Shown here piece by piece: positions 30,408 through 38,985 of a stretch of 58,769 nt of DNA; the first letter of the stretch is position 1, and each line of letters opens with the position of its first letter. The notes beneath the pieces were generated by a model, which had not been told where the DNA came from, did not search any database, and worked only from the letters and a program-made list of their open reading frames with translations. Origin of the DNA: Oscillospiraceae bacterium (GTDB taxonomy: Bacteria > Bacillota_A > Clostridia > Oscillospirales > Ruminococcaceae). The position numbers were made by a program, and so were the translations under genes. Location of the stretch: the NCBI GenBank assembly GCA_017829075.1, contig JAGAJA010000094.1, positions 1 to 58,769 of the forward strand. The letters are read 5' to 3'.

Positions 30408-32666
30408 ATGGTGTCAGATCAGACCGCAGTAAAACGCGGGCTAAGCGCCTCCACGCTTAAACTCATTGCTGTACTGGCAATGTTCACCGATCATATTGCC
30501 TATGCTCTGCTGGATTTCTATACAGTTCCTGCTCAGATAATGCACGTTGTCGGACGTCTTACTATACCTATAATGTGCTTTTTTGTTGCCGAGGGACTGC
30601 GGCATACACGAAATATCAGGAACTATGTGCTTCGTATGGGAACATTCTGGATTATCTCCGCAATACCGTTCTATATGTTTTTCGGAGATATGTACGGTAT
30701 CAGGCAGAATATCATGCTTGATCTGCTGATAGGACTTGTAACCACCGCAACTCTTGCTGACAAGCATAAGAAAACGCCGATAAAAATAATCGTTGTCACA
30801 GTGCTTATGGGAATTTCACTCGGCGTAGGCGGCTGGCCGGTACTTCCGACCTTGTACATACTTGTATTCTATTTCGGCAGGGATATGAAGCAACGGCTGA
30901 AATTGTTCGTCGTTACGACCGTAGTGTTTGTGACAGGATTTATCGGTCTTGTGCTTCTGAATAACATATTCCACTTTGCCGGATATGATTGGATTTGGTA
31001 CGACAGGGCTTATCTGTACGGCTTTCTGCTTGCTGCTCCGCTGCTGCTTTTATATAACGGGAAACGCGGCTTGGAGAGATCTCCGTTTCTCCGGGAAACC
31101 ACCAAGTGGGGATTTTATATTGTCTATCCGCTGCACCTGCTGATACTTGCGCTGCTCTTCAAAGAGCCGATCATGTCCGCCTATGAAATATATGTGGCGC
31201 TGAATGTTCTGGCTCTTGTGTTAACGCTTGCAATGGCAGAGGTAGTGCGCTCGTCCAGAAAATCACCGCCACAGGCGGCTATACTTGTGCTTATGGTATG
31301 TGCCAGCTTTTTTGCGGCGGCTTTCCTTGCGGAGATAACCGCGGGAGAAGTCAACGGCGCGATCACCGCCACAAAGCTTGAATATGTGGCGGAATGCGGA
31401 ATTTTCCTCAGCCTGACATCATTTGTGAGAGAATTCTGCAAGGTCAGGATCCCGCGTATAATTCAGATCTTCCAGTACATTGCCGCCGGAATAATCATAT
31501 TCTGCGTATTTACTATCGGACACAACGATCTTTTCTATACCTCCTTTGAAATGGACTATTCGGGGGAGTTCCCCAAGATCGCGCTGGAGTATGGATCGCT
31601 TTTCCCGATAGCGCAGGGGACTATTGCAGGTACATTCTTTATGGTTGCTGTCGTGTGCGGCTATAAAATGACCAAAACCTCCGGTACGGAGCGCAAGCGC
31701 AATCTCTGCATAATGCTTGGCTGTGTTTCTCTGTGGGTGGAAATATGTCTGTACTTTTTCGGATTTACCGGGGGATATGATCTTATCTGCTTCGGCATTC
31801 TTTCGGTTCTGGCATTCTTTACTTTTGCGCTGCTTCACTATGGATTTTTCGATTCAATACAAGCCGCCAACGAAAATGCGATCAACCACAGCAAGGAGGG
31901 AATACTTGTTATTGGTTCAAACAACAGAATATTGTTCTTTAATCCCATAATCAGCCGATTGTTTCCGGAACTCAGAACAGATGATGATATTTCCGGTGAT
32001 AAACGCTTTGCAGAGGTTCTTGATAAGAAAACCACTACGATCACAATTAACGACCGCATCTATGAAATGCGCGCCGAACCGCTTGTCGAAAACGGATTTG
32101 AACAGGGGCAGATGCTGTGGGTGCTTGACATGACCGATTATTTCGAGAATCTCAGGCTTATCCGAAGCAGGGCGGAAACCGACGCTCTGACAGGACTTTA
32201 TAACCGCGCCTGCTTTGAACAGCGGCTGACGCAGCAGCTTTCTGAAAAGCGCCGGGGTACGATGGTCATGCTGGATATGGACAATTTCAAGCAGGTCAAC
32301 GATACATTCGGACATGGCGTGGGAGATAAAGTGCTTATTCTTTTCGCGGATATCCTGCTTGATCTTATCAGCGATGACGATATGATGTGCAGGATAGGCG
32401 GCGATGAGTTCTGCGGATTTATTGCGGATATCACCGATAAAAAGGAACTTTCCGCCTTTGCCGAGAATGCGATAGAGCGTTTTGCAACTGCGCTTCATCA
32501 GGAACAGCTTCCCGAAATGACAACTGTTTCAATCGGTTTTGCGGTGTACGACGGGAATGAGGATACAAGCTTTATCAGCATTTACGCAAGCGCAGACAAG
32601 GCGTTGTACAGATCCAAAAACAGCGGAAAGAACACATACAGCTTTTACTCGGCGCTTACCGAGTAA
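30408..32666 (+). CDS. TraX-like membrane domain fused to a diguanylate cyclase (GGDEF)
   Basis: 752 aa. Residues ~10-245 match the TraX family: STLKLIAVLAMFTDHIAYAL, GRLTIPIMCFFVAEGLRHTR, FYIVYPLHLLILALLF. A second membrane block (~255-480) is followed by a PAS-like segment (NENAINHSKEGILVIGSNNR) and a GGDEF domain from ~585: DALTGLYNRACFEQRL, MVMLDMDNFKQVNDTFGHGV and CRIGGDEFCGF with an intact GGDEF. Thus it should make c-di-GMP at the membrane. TraX proteins are acyltransferase-like; here the domain may sense or modify an envelope component. The EAL gene follows 57 bases later. AAAGGAG precedes the ATG. Confidence 0.88.
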   Translation: MVSDQTAVKRGLSASTLKLIAVLAMFTDHIAYALLDFYTVPAQIMHVVGRLTIPIMCFFVAEGLRHTRNIRNYVLRMGTFWIISAIPFYMFFGDMYGIRQNIMLDLLIGLVTTATLADKHKKTPIKIIVVTVLMGISLGVGGWPVLPTLYILVFYFGRDMKQRLKLFVVTTVVFVTGFIGLVLLNNIFHFAGYDWIWYDRAYLYGFLLAAPLLLLYNGKRGLERSPFLRETTKWGFYIVYPLHLLILALLFKEPIMSAYEIYVALNVLALVLTLAMAEVVRSSRKSPPQAAILVLMVCASFFAAAFLAEITAGEVNGAITATKLEYVAECGIFLSLTSFVREFCKVRIPRIIQIFQYIAAGIIIFCVFTIGHNDLFYTSFEMDYSGEFPKIALEYGSLFPIAQGTIAGTFFMVAVVCGYKMTKTSGTERKRNLCIMLGCVSLWVEICLYFFGFTGGYDLICFGILSVLAFFTFALLHYGFFDSIQAANENAINHSKEGILVIGSNNRILFFNPIISRLFPELRTDDDISGDKRFAEVLDKKTTTITINDRIYEMRAEPLVENGFEQGQMLWVLDMTDYFENLRLIRSRAETDALTGLYNRACFEQRLTQQLSEKRRGTMVMLDMDNFKQVNDTFGHGVGDKVLILFADILLDLISDDDMMCRIGGDEFCGFIADITDKKELSAFAENAIERFATALHQEQLPEMTTVSIGFAVYDGNEDTSFISIYASADKALYRSKNSGKNTYSFYSALTE

Positions 32667-32723
32667 GAACCGGCAAAACCCCGGATATAATATCATTTGT
32701 CCGGGTTAATTTAGGAGAAAAAA

Positions 32724-34580
32724 ATGAACATACAAATTCAGTCATTCGGATTGTTTATCCTGGCGCTGCTGTATATTTTCTATAAAAGCAGCAGAACCCT
32801 TCAGCTTTATTCCGAAAAGGTGTTTCGCAGAACTCTGTACATCTCAATAATCAGCCTTGCGCTGGATATATTGTCGCTTATCGGGATCGGCTTTATGGAG
32901 CATCTTCCTGAGATTCTGGTAATCTGTGTGTGCAAGCTGTACATCATGTCGCTGGTATGGGAAGCAGTATCGGCACTGAGCTATGTCATGACCGACCTTT
33001 ACAGCGAGAAAAAGCACGTTCAGATAACCCGGCTGCTTTGGCTGCTGGCATTTGTACAGAGTATTGTAGTTGCATTTCTTCCTATTTCAATATACAAAAG
33101 CGACGAGGCTGTCTATACCTATGGGCTTTCGGTATTGTTTGTATACGCTTTTTCTATACTTCACATAATTGGCACGGTGGTCGTTATTTTTTCCTGCTGT
33201 AACAAGATCAACAAAAGAAGACGCTTTGCCGTTGCGTTGTGGGTGACGATATGGATTGTGGCGGCAGTGATACAGTATCTGGACAATAGTATTCTGATAG
33301 TCGGATTTGCTTCCGTTGTCGGTATGCTGATACTGTTTGTAGTAATGGAAAACCCCGAATCCAATCTTGACCGCAGGACAGGCTGTTTTAATTCATATGC
33401 TCTTTCGGAGTTTTCTCATCAGCTTTTCGAGAGAAAAACTAAGTTTGGTCTGTTGGAGATATGTCTTAAAGACTCAGACTCTCAGGAAAGCGATGAGCTT
33501 ACTGAGGGCGCTCTGAAGAAAATGGCGTCTATGGCGGCAAAAAACAAGGAGCTTTATGTTTTCAGGAATGTCAATGATCTCATCGTCATATCAGAGAATG
33601 TTGAAATGCTGAGAGAATTCAGCAATGTACTTATTAGCAGAATTGAAGCTCTTAGCGAATTTACCAAAGGTCACGCCGCTGTTCTGGTGGAACACGGTGA
33701 GAATTTCAGCCAGATGGGAGAGCTGTTTCAGTTTCTAGCGTTTGTCAACAGCAGCTACGCCGAAACCTCCGAGAAGATGTATGTTGCCGATGAAAGTGCT
33801 ATAAACAAATACCGTGAACGCTCGCTTATCGAACAGGAGATCTCCGACGCACTCGCGGAGGACAGGGTAGAGGTATATTTGCAGCCGATCTATTCCAATA
33901 CAGAGAATAAGTTCACATCAGCGGAAGCGCTGGTGCGTATCCGGAAAATTGACGGCAGTCTGCTTTCTCCCGGACTTTTTATTCCTATCGCTGAAAGCAG
34001 CGGTCAGATCGTCAGACTTGGCGAACGGGTGTTTGAGAAAGTCTGCTGTTTCCTCAAAAATACCAACGCGGTATCTCTGGGAATACATTATGTGGAGGTC
34101 AATCTGTCGGTGGTTCAGTGTGAAATGGCAGACCTTGCGGACAGGCTGATTTCCATTATAGAGAAATACGGCGTTGATCCGGCGCTTATCAACCTTGAAA
34201 TAACTGAATCCGCTTCGGTCACATCAAGAACGGTTCTGCTCAGGAATATGGAGAAGCTGATAGAATACGGCTTTACGTTCTCCCTCGACGATTTCGGAAA
34301 GGGACAGTCCAATCTGATGTATGTGGTAGAGATGCCGGTTTCCATCATCAAGCTGGATTATGATATGTCTAAGGCATTTTTCAGCTCTCCGAAAGCAAAG
34401 CAAGTAGTCCGCGCGGTGGTTTCTATGGCGCATGGAATGAATTTGAAGCTGGTCGCCGAGGGCATTGAAACTGAGGAAGAGATCGACGGAATGAACAGGG
34501 AGAGCATAGATTATATTCAGGGTTTCTACTATTCAAAGCCGCTTCCTATGCCGGAATTTCTGGCATTTATTCATGGATAA
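32724..34580 (+). CDS. Membrane-bound c-di-GMP phosphodiesterase (EAL) with degenerate GGDEF
   Basis: 618 aa. About seven membrane helices occupy residues 1-210, then a degenerate cyclase-like part (~215-360; the GGDEF motif is not present), then EAL from ~370: VEVYLQPIY, AEALVRIRK, NLEITESA, SLDDFGKGQSNL, IKLDYDM, LVAEGIETEEE, QGFYYSKPLP. All catalytic positions seem kept, so it should hydrolyse c-di-GMP to pGpG. Pairing with the upstream TraX-GGDEF gene suggests local control of one c-di-GMP pool. TTTAGGAG site before ATG. Confidence 0.9.
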   Translation: MNIQIQSFGLFILALLYIFYKSSRTLQLYSEKVFRRTLYISIISLALDILSLIGIGFMEHLPEILVICVCKLYIMSLVWEAVSALSYVMTDLYSEKKHVQITRLLWLLAFVQSIVVAFLPISIYKSDEAVYTYGLSVLFVYAFSILHIIGTVVVIFSCCNKINKRRRFAVALWVTIWIVAAVIQYLDNSILIVGFASVVGMLILFVVMENPESNLDRRTGCFNSYALSEFSHQLFERKTKFGLLEICLKDSDSQESDELTEGALKKMASMAAKNKELYVFRNVNDLIVISENVEMLREFSNVLISRIEALSEFTKGHAAVLVEHGENFSQMGELFQFLAFVNSSYAETSEKMYVADESAINKYRERSLIEQEISDALAEDRVEVYLQPIYSNTENKFTSAEALVRIRKIDGSLLSPGLFIPIAESSGQIVRLGERVFEKVCCFLKNTNAVSLGIHYVEVNLSVVQCEMADLADRLISIIEKYGVDPALINLEITESASVTSRTVLLRNMEKLIEYGFTFSLDDFGKGQSNLMYVVEMPVSIIKLDYDMSKAFFSSPKAKQVVRAVVSMAHGMNLKLVAEGIETEEEIDGMNRESIDYIQGFYYSKPLPMPEFLAFIHG

Positions 34581-34610
34581 CCGGTATTCGGCGGCAGATT
34601 ATTCCTGCGT

Positions 34611-35282
34611 TTAAAGCAGCACAAACCTGTTTTTCTCGAATTCCAGAAGTCCTTCGTCACGCATTCTGCATAACTCGGCGGACATTGCACTTCTGTCTAC
34701 TGAAAGGAAATCCGCAAGCTGCTGGCGGTTAAAGGGTATCGAAAACCTATTGCTGTTCTGGCGCTTCGATTCCTCTGAAAGATACGCGATGAGCTTCCCG
34801 CGGGTGGTGCGCTCGGACATATAACCCAGCTTTTGCACGAGTTTGCGGTTCTTTTCTGAGATTGCATAAAATAAATTCTGCACCACCATTGAATGAAATC
34901 GGCACGCCGAGGAACAGACTGTTAATACTTTGTTCACGTCAAAGAAGAAAACCACACTATCCTCCACGGCAAGAACATCATTCAGGAGGGGGACGCTTTC
35001 CTGCGCGGCGTAAGCCTCCCCGAACATTTCGGCGGCGCTTATTATGTTGATTATACTGCGGTTTCCCCAGTGGTCGTCGCGCTGGATATGAAGCTTTCCT
35101 TCTGCAAGCACCATGATGTTTTGCAGGCATTCACCCTGTCTGAGAACAAACTCGCCTTTCTTGTATTTACGCGCCTTTGCTTGCAGGCAGTTCAGCATTG
35201 CTTTGATGTCTTTTTCACCGATACCCGCGAAAAGCTGAGTTTTTTGCAAAACTGGAATATATTCCTCCATAAAAATCTCCAT
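34611..35282 (-). CDS. Crp/Fnr-family transcriptional regulator
   Basis: 223 aa (219 from ATG 35270, which has its own GGAG site and is the better start). N-terminal cyclic-nucleotide-binding-like barrel (TQLFAGIGEKDIKAMLNCLQ, FVLRQGECLQNIMVLAEGKL) and C-terminal winged HTH (FNRQQLADFLSVDRSAMSAE). No Fnr-type cysteine cluster is seen in the N-terminus. Divergent from a ferredoxin-like gene with a 94-bp shared intergenic region, which suggests direct control of that gene, as for HcpR-like regulators; the ligand is unknown. Confidence 0.85.
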   Translation of the reverse strand: MEIFMEEYIPVLQKTQLFAGIGEKDIKAMLNCLQAKARKYKKGEFVLRQGECLQNIMVLAEGKLHIQRDDHWGNRSIINIISAAEMFGEAYAAQESVPLLNDVLAVEDSVVFFFDVNKVLTVCSSACRFHSMVVQNLFYAISEKNRKLVQKLGYMSERTTRGKLIAYLSEESKRQNSNRFSIPFNRQQLADFLSVDRSAMSAELCRMRDEGLLEFEKNRFVLL

Positions 35283-35286
35283 TTCC

Positions 35287-35300
35287 GTTGTAAAAACAAC
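35287..35300. promoter_or_regulatory. Possible Crp-type operator
   Basis: GTTGT-AAAA-ACAAC, a perfect palindrome in the shared intergenic region, close to the regulator's start. Binding is inferred from position and symmetry only. Confidence 0.4.
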
Positions 35301-35315
35301 CGACTTGTTTTGTAT

Positions 35316-35344
35316 ATTATAGTATAATCATATCAGAAAGTCAA
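35316..35344 (-). promoter_or_regulatory. Promoter of the Crp-type regulator
   Basis: Minus strand TTGACT (35339-35344), 17 bases, TATAAT (35316-35321). Confidence 0.7.
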
Positions 35345-35376
35345 GATACTTTCCGAAAAAACAAGGAGGAACAAAA

Positions 35377-36072
35377 ATGATACGAAAAATCATAAAAATA
35401 GATGAAGAGAAATGCAACGGCTGCGGACTTTGCGCCCAAGCCTGCCATGAGGGAGCAATCGAGATTATTGACGGAAAGGCAAAACTGACCCGCGAGGACT
35501 ACTGCGACGGTCTAGGTGACTGCCTGCCCGCTTGTCCCACAAACGCAATCACCTTTGAGGAGCGTGAAGCTCCCGCCTACAACGAGGCTGCCGTGCTTGC
35601 GGCAAAGCAGAAGAAATCGGGAGCGGCGCTGCCCTGCGGCTGTCCGGGAACTCACTCAAAGGCTATCCGTCGTGAAGCAGATCCAGCCCCGACTGCGCCT
35701 GTAACCAGCCAGCTTTCACAGTGGCCTGTTCAGATAAAGCTTGCGCCGGTAAATGCGCCATATTTCAGCAGCGCAAATCTCCTTATCGCTGCGGACTGCA
35801 CGGCTTACGCATACGGCAATTTCCACAATGAGTTTATCCGGGATCACATAACGCTTATCGGCTGCCCCAAGCTTGACGAGGGCGATTACACAGAGAAGCT
35901 CACAGCAATCATATCCGGAAACGATATCAAAAGCGTGACAGTCGTCCGCATGGAAGTGCCTTGCTGCGGCGGTATTGAAAATGCGGTCAGAGCGGCGCTT
36001 CAGGCGAGCGGAAAATTCATTCCGTGGCGTGTTGTGACTATCTCCACGGACGGCAGGATACTGCCTGTTTAA
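35377..36072 (+). CDS. 4Fe-4S ferredoxin-type protein with extra cysteine domain
   Basis: 231 aa. Residues 10-65 hold two cluster motifs: CNGCGLCAQACHEGAI and CDGLGDCLPACPTNAI. Then CGCPGTHSK and a C-terminal part with IAADCTAYAYG, LIGCPKLDEGDYTEKL and EVPCCGGIENAV, the form seen in clostridial ferredoxin proteins beside Crp-type regulators and hybrid-cluster proteins. It should carry electrons in the cytoplasm, perhaps in nitrosative or redox stress response; this is by analogy. AAGGAGG precedes the ATG. Confidence 0.85.
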   Translation: MIRKIIKIDEEKCNGCGLCAQACHEGAIEIIDGKAKLTREDYCDGLGDCLPACPTNAITFEEREAPAYNEAAVLAAKQKKSGAALPCGCPGTHSKAIRREADPAPTAPVTSQLSQWPVQIKLAPVNAPYFSSANLLIAADCTAYAYGNFHNEFIRDHITLIGCPKLDEGDYTEKLTAIISGNDIKSVTVVRMEVPCCGGIENAVRAALQASGKFIPWRVVTISTDGRILPV

Positions 36073-36106
36073 GGAACCTGAATTATTGGCTGTTTAAATA
36101 AAATAT

Positions 36107-36153
36107 GGGATCTTCTCAGCGCTTTCAGCGCCGGAGGATCCCGTTTTTTTTTT
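36107..36153 (+). terminator. Intrinsic terminator of the ferredoxin gene
   Basis: GGGATCTTC (36107-36115) pairs with GAGGATCCC (36134-36142), an inner AGCGC hairpin, then ten T. Confidence 0.85.
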
Positions 36154-36194
36154 CATCATTTCCACTTTATTATGACGTTTTCCGATGATATATA

Positions 36195-36588
36195 ATACTA
36201 ATTCTTAATCACCTTATAGACAAAGTCTATAAGGTGAGCCGCCTGTAAGGCGGCTAGAGTCTGTCGAAAAAGTCTAAAGACTTTTCCGACAGGAGCATCC
36301 GCACTGCCCGCACTCACTGCCGGCAAAGCCGTCAGTTCGCACAGTTGTGCGGATAGAAGTGTTTTTTGCCCCGGGAAACCCGTGGCAAAAAACGGATTAT
36401 AAATGCCCGCTTCGCGGGCAAAAACCACTTTTTCGACAAGCTGGAGCCGCCTGTAAGGCGGCTAGTCAAAACCTTTGGTTTTGACAGAATCAGTATTGAA
36501 CGGCTTTCCTGCGGCTTCGCCGCTCCAACCGCCATAGCGGTTGGTTCAACATATAGACTTTGTCTATATGTTGATTAGGAAATAGTAT
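36195..36588. mobile_element. 394-bp hairpin-array element with terminal inverted repeats
   Basis: Ends: ATACTAATTCTTAATCACC (36195-36213) and, inverted, ATACTATTTCCTAATCAAC (36570-36588), 16 of 19 matching. Inside, at least ten hairpins stand one after another: 36209-36237 (13 bp, loop AAA), 36237-36255 (8, GTA), 36261-36292 (13 of 14, TAAA), 36297-36354 (8 bp outer, enclosing 36317-36335), 36361-36393 (14 of 15, AAA), 36404-36420 (7, TTC), 36445-36463 (8, GTA), 36465-36485 (9, TTT), 36511-36523 (5), 36525-36544 (8, CATA), 36546-36574 (13, TTT). The first and last share inverted ATAGAC cores; the GAGCCGCC..GGCGGCTAG unit occurs twice. No open frame. It sits between a terminator and a lipoprotein gene. 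Confidence 0.8.
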
Positions 36589-36655
36589 AACATAGATTTA
36601 TCAAAGATTTGTCTGTATTATGGTAGAAGCGAACCGTAATGTTAATGTAAAATTA

Positions 36656-36817
36656 ATACTAATAACCGTTTGAATGAGGGAAAAGATTTGCAGAGAGACA
36701 GTGCCGCTATCTAGGAAAAGAAACGCAGGCGTACTGTATGTACGTCAAGTTTCTTTGACGACGATAGCGGTGCTGGATTTCTGCAAAGATTTCCTGAGTT
36801 TAAATGGTTATTAGTAT
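36656..36817. mobile_element. 162-bp palindromic element (MITE-like) with related terminal repeats
   Basis: Perfect 12-bp ends ATACTAATAACC (36656-36667) and GGTTATTAGTAT (36806-36817), pairing continuing imperfectly inwards: TTTGCAGA / TCTGCAAA, CCGCTATC / GATAGCGG, AAAGAAAC / GTTTCTTT, CGTAC / GTACG. The ATACTAAT terminus is shared with the hairpin-array element 68 bases away, so the two probably belong to one mobilisation family. No coding capacity. It lies directly upstream of the lipoprotein gene at 36846 and may supply or disrupt its promoter. Confidence 0.75.
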
Positions 36818-36845
36818 AAAGTATAAAGTAAAAAGGAGTGATCGC

Positions 36846-37643
36846 ATGAAAATCATCAGAGCTGTTCTTGCGGCGGTACTTTCCATTGGAATAACAGCGG
36901 CGGCTTCCGGCTGCTCAGCGTTTAAAGGATTGACCGGAGGCGCTACGCTCCGTATCCTGTCCGGCTCGGAAAACGAGGCGCTTGAGCAGATACTTGAGGA
37001 ATGCGAAAAAAATACCGGCGTGAATATTGAAAAGACCTATAAGGGTTCTGTGGATATCATGCAGGAGCTGAAAAACGGCGCTCCCGATTATGATGCAGTG
37101 TGGACGGCAAGCAGCCTTTGGCTCTCTCTTGGTGACGAATTGCACATCGTCAAGCATGATGAGTCAATATGCACCACTCCGGTCATCTTCGGAATTAAGC
37201 AGTCTGTGGCGGAGGAGCTTGGCTTCACCGACCGTGAGGTTTCGGTTAAGGATATTCTGGCGGCTATCGAGGACGAAAAGCTCACATTCTGCATGACCAG
37301 CGCTACCCAGTCCAATTCCGGCGCAAGCGCTTACATAGGCTTTCTGTATGCGCTGCTGGGGAAGTCCTCTGCGCTTACTAACGACGACCTCGCCGACTTG
37401 GAACTTCGGGAGCAGATAAAATCTCTGCTTTCAGGTGTTGAGCGCAGCTCCGGCAGCAGCGGCTGGCTGGAGGATATGTTCCTTGCCGGGGACTATGACG
37501 CAATGGTGAACTATGAGTGCCTGATAATCGACGCAGACAGGCAGCTTACACAAGCAGGCAGGGAGCCGCTGTACGCAGTCTATCCCTACGACGGACTGAG
37601 TATTGCGGACAGCCCGCTTGCAGCGCTCACCGGCGTTAAGTAA
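36846..37643 (+). CDS. Substrate-binding-type lipoprotein
   Basis: 265 aa. Signal peptide MKIIRAVLAAVLSIGITAAA with lipobox ASGC (Cys near residue 22). The body follows a type II periplasmic-binding fold: LRILSGSENEALEQILEECE, GAPDYDAVWTASSLWLSL, CTTPVIFGIKQSVAEELGF, TSATQSNSGASAYIGFLYAL, YPYDGLSIADSPLAAL. This is the binding half known from clostridial proteins that continue into a vWA domain; here the protein stops at the end of that half. AAAGGAG precedes ATG 36846; earlier in-frame ATGs are unlikely. No ABC partner adjacent. Ligand unknown. Confidence 0.75.
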   Translation: MKIIRAVLAAVLSIGITAAASGCSAFKGLTGGATLRILSGSENEALEQILEECEKNTGVNIEKTYKGSVDIMQELKNGAPDYDAVWTASSLWLSLGDELHIVKHDESICTTPVIFGIKQSVAEELGFTDREVSVKDILAAIEDEKLTFCMTSATQSNSGASAYIGFLYALLGKSSALTNDDLADLELREQIKSLLSGVERSSGSSGWLEDMFLAGDYDAMVNYECLIIDADRQLTQAGREPLYAVYPYDGLSIADSPLAALTGVK

Positions 37644-37671
37644 AAGCTGATCAGATAAAAATCCACCAGAA

Positions 37672-37700
37672 TTCTCCGCTGCCATTTTGGGAGCGGAGAA
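37672..37700 (+). terminator. Hairpin after the lipoprotein gene
   Basis: TTCTCCGCT pairs perfectly with AGCGGAGAA (37672-37680, 37692-37700). The T-run is missing, so termination may be partial and the YibE/F gene may be co-transcribed. Confidence 0.45.
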
Positions 37701-37723
37701 ATTCGGTTAATAGAGAGGAATTT

Positions 37724-38854
37724 ATGAAGAAAATAAGTCCCGAAAAGATACGTTATTACGCTCCGATCTTAGTTACAGTTCTCGCAATAATCGTGCTGAT
37801 ACTTGTTCCCACCGGTTTCAAGAACAGACTGATATACCAAGGAACAGAGCGGGTCAGCGCAAGGGTGATCTCCACCGATGACAGCATGATAATCGACACC
37901 GGTCTGGTGCGTTCCGGCGAGCAAAGCTGCGATATAGAGTTCCTTGAGGGGACGTTCAAGGGGCAGATATACAATGCCGTGAATATGCTTTCCGGTTCGC
38001 TGGAGATAGACAAGGTATTCGTCCCCGGAGACGTCGCTTATGTCAGGATAAGCCACCGGGACGGGGAGATCCTTTCGGTTTCCATGACGGATCACTACCG
38101 ACTTCCGTGGGAGCTGCTGCTTGTGGGTATATTCGTGGCGGCGCTGATATTATTTGCCGGACAGACCGGAGTTCGGGCGGTGCTGTCGTTTATTCTCACT
38201 ATTCTGATGATATGGAAGATAGTCGTTCCTCTCTATCTGAACGGCGTTTCCCCGATATTATCCGGAATTGCGATAACTGCGCTGCTTTCGATAATGATAG
38301 TGTCGCTGGTGTACGGCTTCGACCGAAGAGCGGCGGCGTCCTCGCTGGGTATTATCATCGGACTTGGATTTACGGCGGCGCTTGGGGCGATTTTCACACG
38401 GCTGATGAACATTCACGGAGCAGTGATGACCGGCTCGGAAAGCCTGCTGTACTGCGGGTTTCAGGATCTTAACCTCACCGAAATATTCATGGCGGCGATA
38501 TTCATTGGTTCCTCCGGCGCAATGATGGATCTGGCGGTGGATATCACTTCCGCTGTGGACGAGGTAATACGCAAGAAGCCTGACATCACACCATGGGAGG
38601 CGGTGAAGTCCGGAATTACCGTGGGCAGAGCGGCTATGGGTACGATAACCACAACGCTTCTGCTGGCGTATTCCGGAAGCTGTATCGCGCAGCTTATGGT
38701 TTTCATGGCGCAGGGAACTCCGCTGGACTGCATTCTGAACTACAAATACATCGCCGCGGAGCTTATCCATACCGTTGCCGGAAGTTTCGGAATTGTTGCG
38801 GTTGCTCCGGTGACAGCGCTGGCGGCGGGGCTTTTGCTGGCGCGCGGAGAATAG
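37724..38854 (+). CDS. YibE/F-like multi-pass membrane protein
   Basis: 376 aa. One N-terminal helix, an extracytoplasmic part of about 90 residues (RVSARVISTDDSMIIDTGLV, FKGQIYNAVNMLSG), then seven to eight helices with the family segments LVYGFDRRAAASSLGIIIG, FIGSSGAMMDLAVDITSAVD and GRAAMGTITTTLLLAYSGSC. YibE/F proteins are widespread in Firmicutes; a transport role is assumed but unproven. GAGAGG site before ATG. Stands alone between two short genes. Confidence 0.88.
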   Translation: MKKISPEKIRYYAPILVTVLAIIVLILVPTGFKNRLIYQGTERVSARVISTDDSMIIDTGLVRSGEQSCDIEFLEGTFKGQIYNAVNMLSGSLEIDKVFVPGDVAYVRISHRDGEILSVSMTDHYRLPWELLLVGIFVAALILFAGQTGVRAVLSFILTILMIWKIVVPLYLNGVSPILSGIAITALLSIMIVSLVYGFDRRAAASSLGIIIGLGFTAALGAIFTRLMNIHGAVMTGSESLLYCGFQDLNLTEIFMAAIFIGSSGAMMDLAVDITSAVDEVIRKKPDITPWEAVKSGITVGRAAMGTITTTLLLAYSGSCIAQLMVFMAQGTPLDCILNYKYIAAELIHTVAGSFGIVAVAPVTALAAGLLLARGE

Positions 38855-38921
38855 CATAAGAAATAAATCAAATTTTTGTTGTTCATTGCAGCGCTGGAAT
38901 TCCATTGATGTGAAAAAAGTG

Positions 38922-38950
38922 TTGACATATTCCGTAAAAAGTGTTAAACT
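38922..38950 (+). promoter_or_regulatory. Promoter of the GNAT gene
   Basis: TTGACA (38922-38927), 17 bases, TAAACT (38945-38950). Confidence 0.75.
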
Positions 38951-38985
38951 GTGAAGTAACATCACTCATCAACGGAGGAATTACA

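Noticed and set aside
32667..32723. c-di-GMP riboswitch between the TraX-GGDEF and EAL genes or upstream of them
   Set aside because: Only a short CCGGA / TCCGG hairpin is present; the conserved GEMM-type core was not found in either leader.
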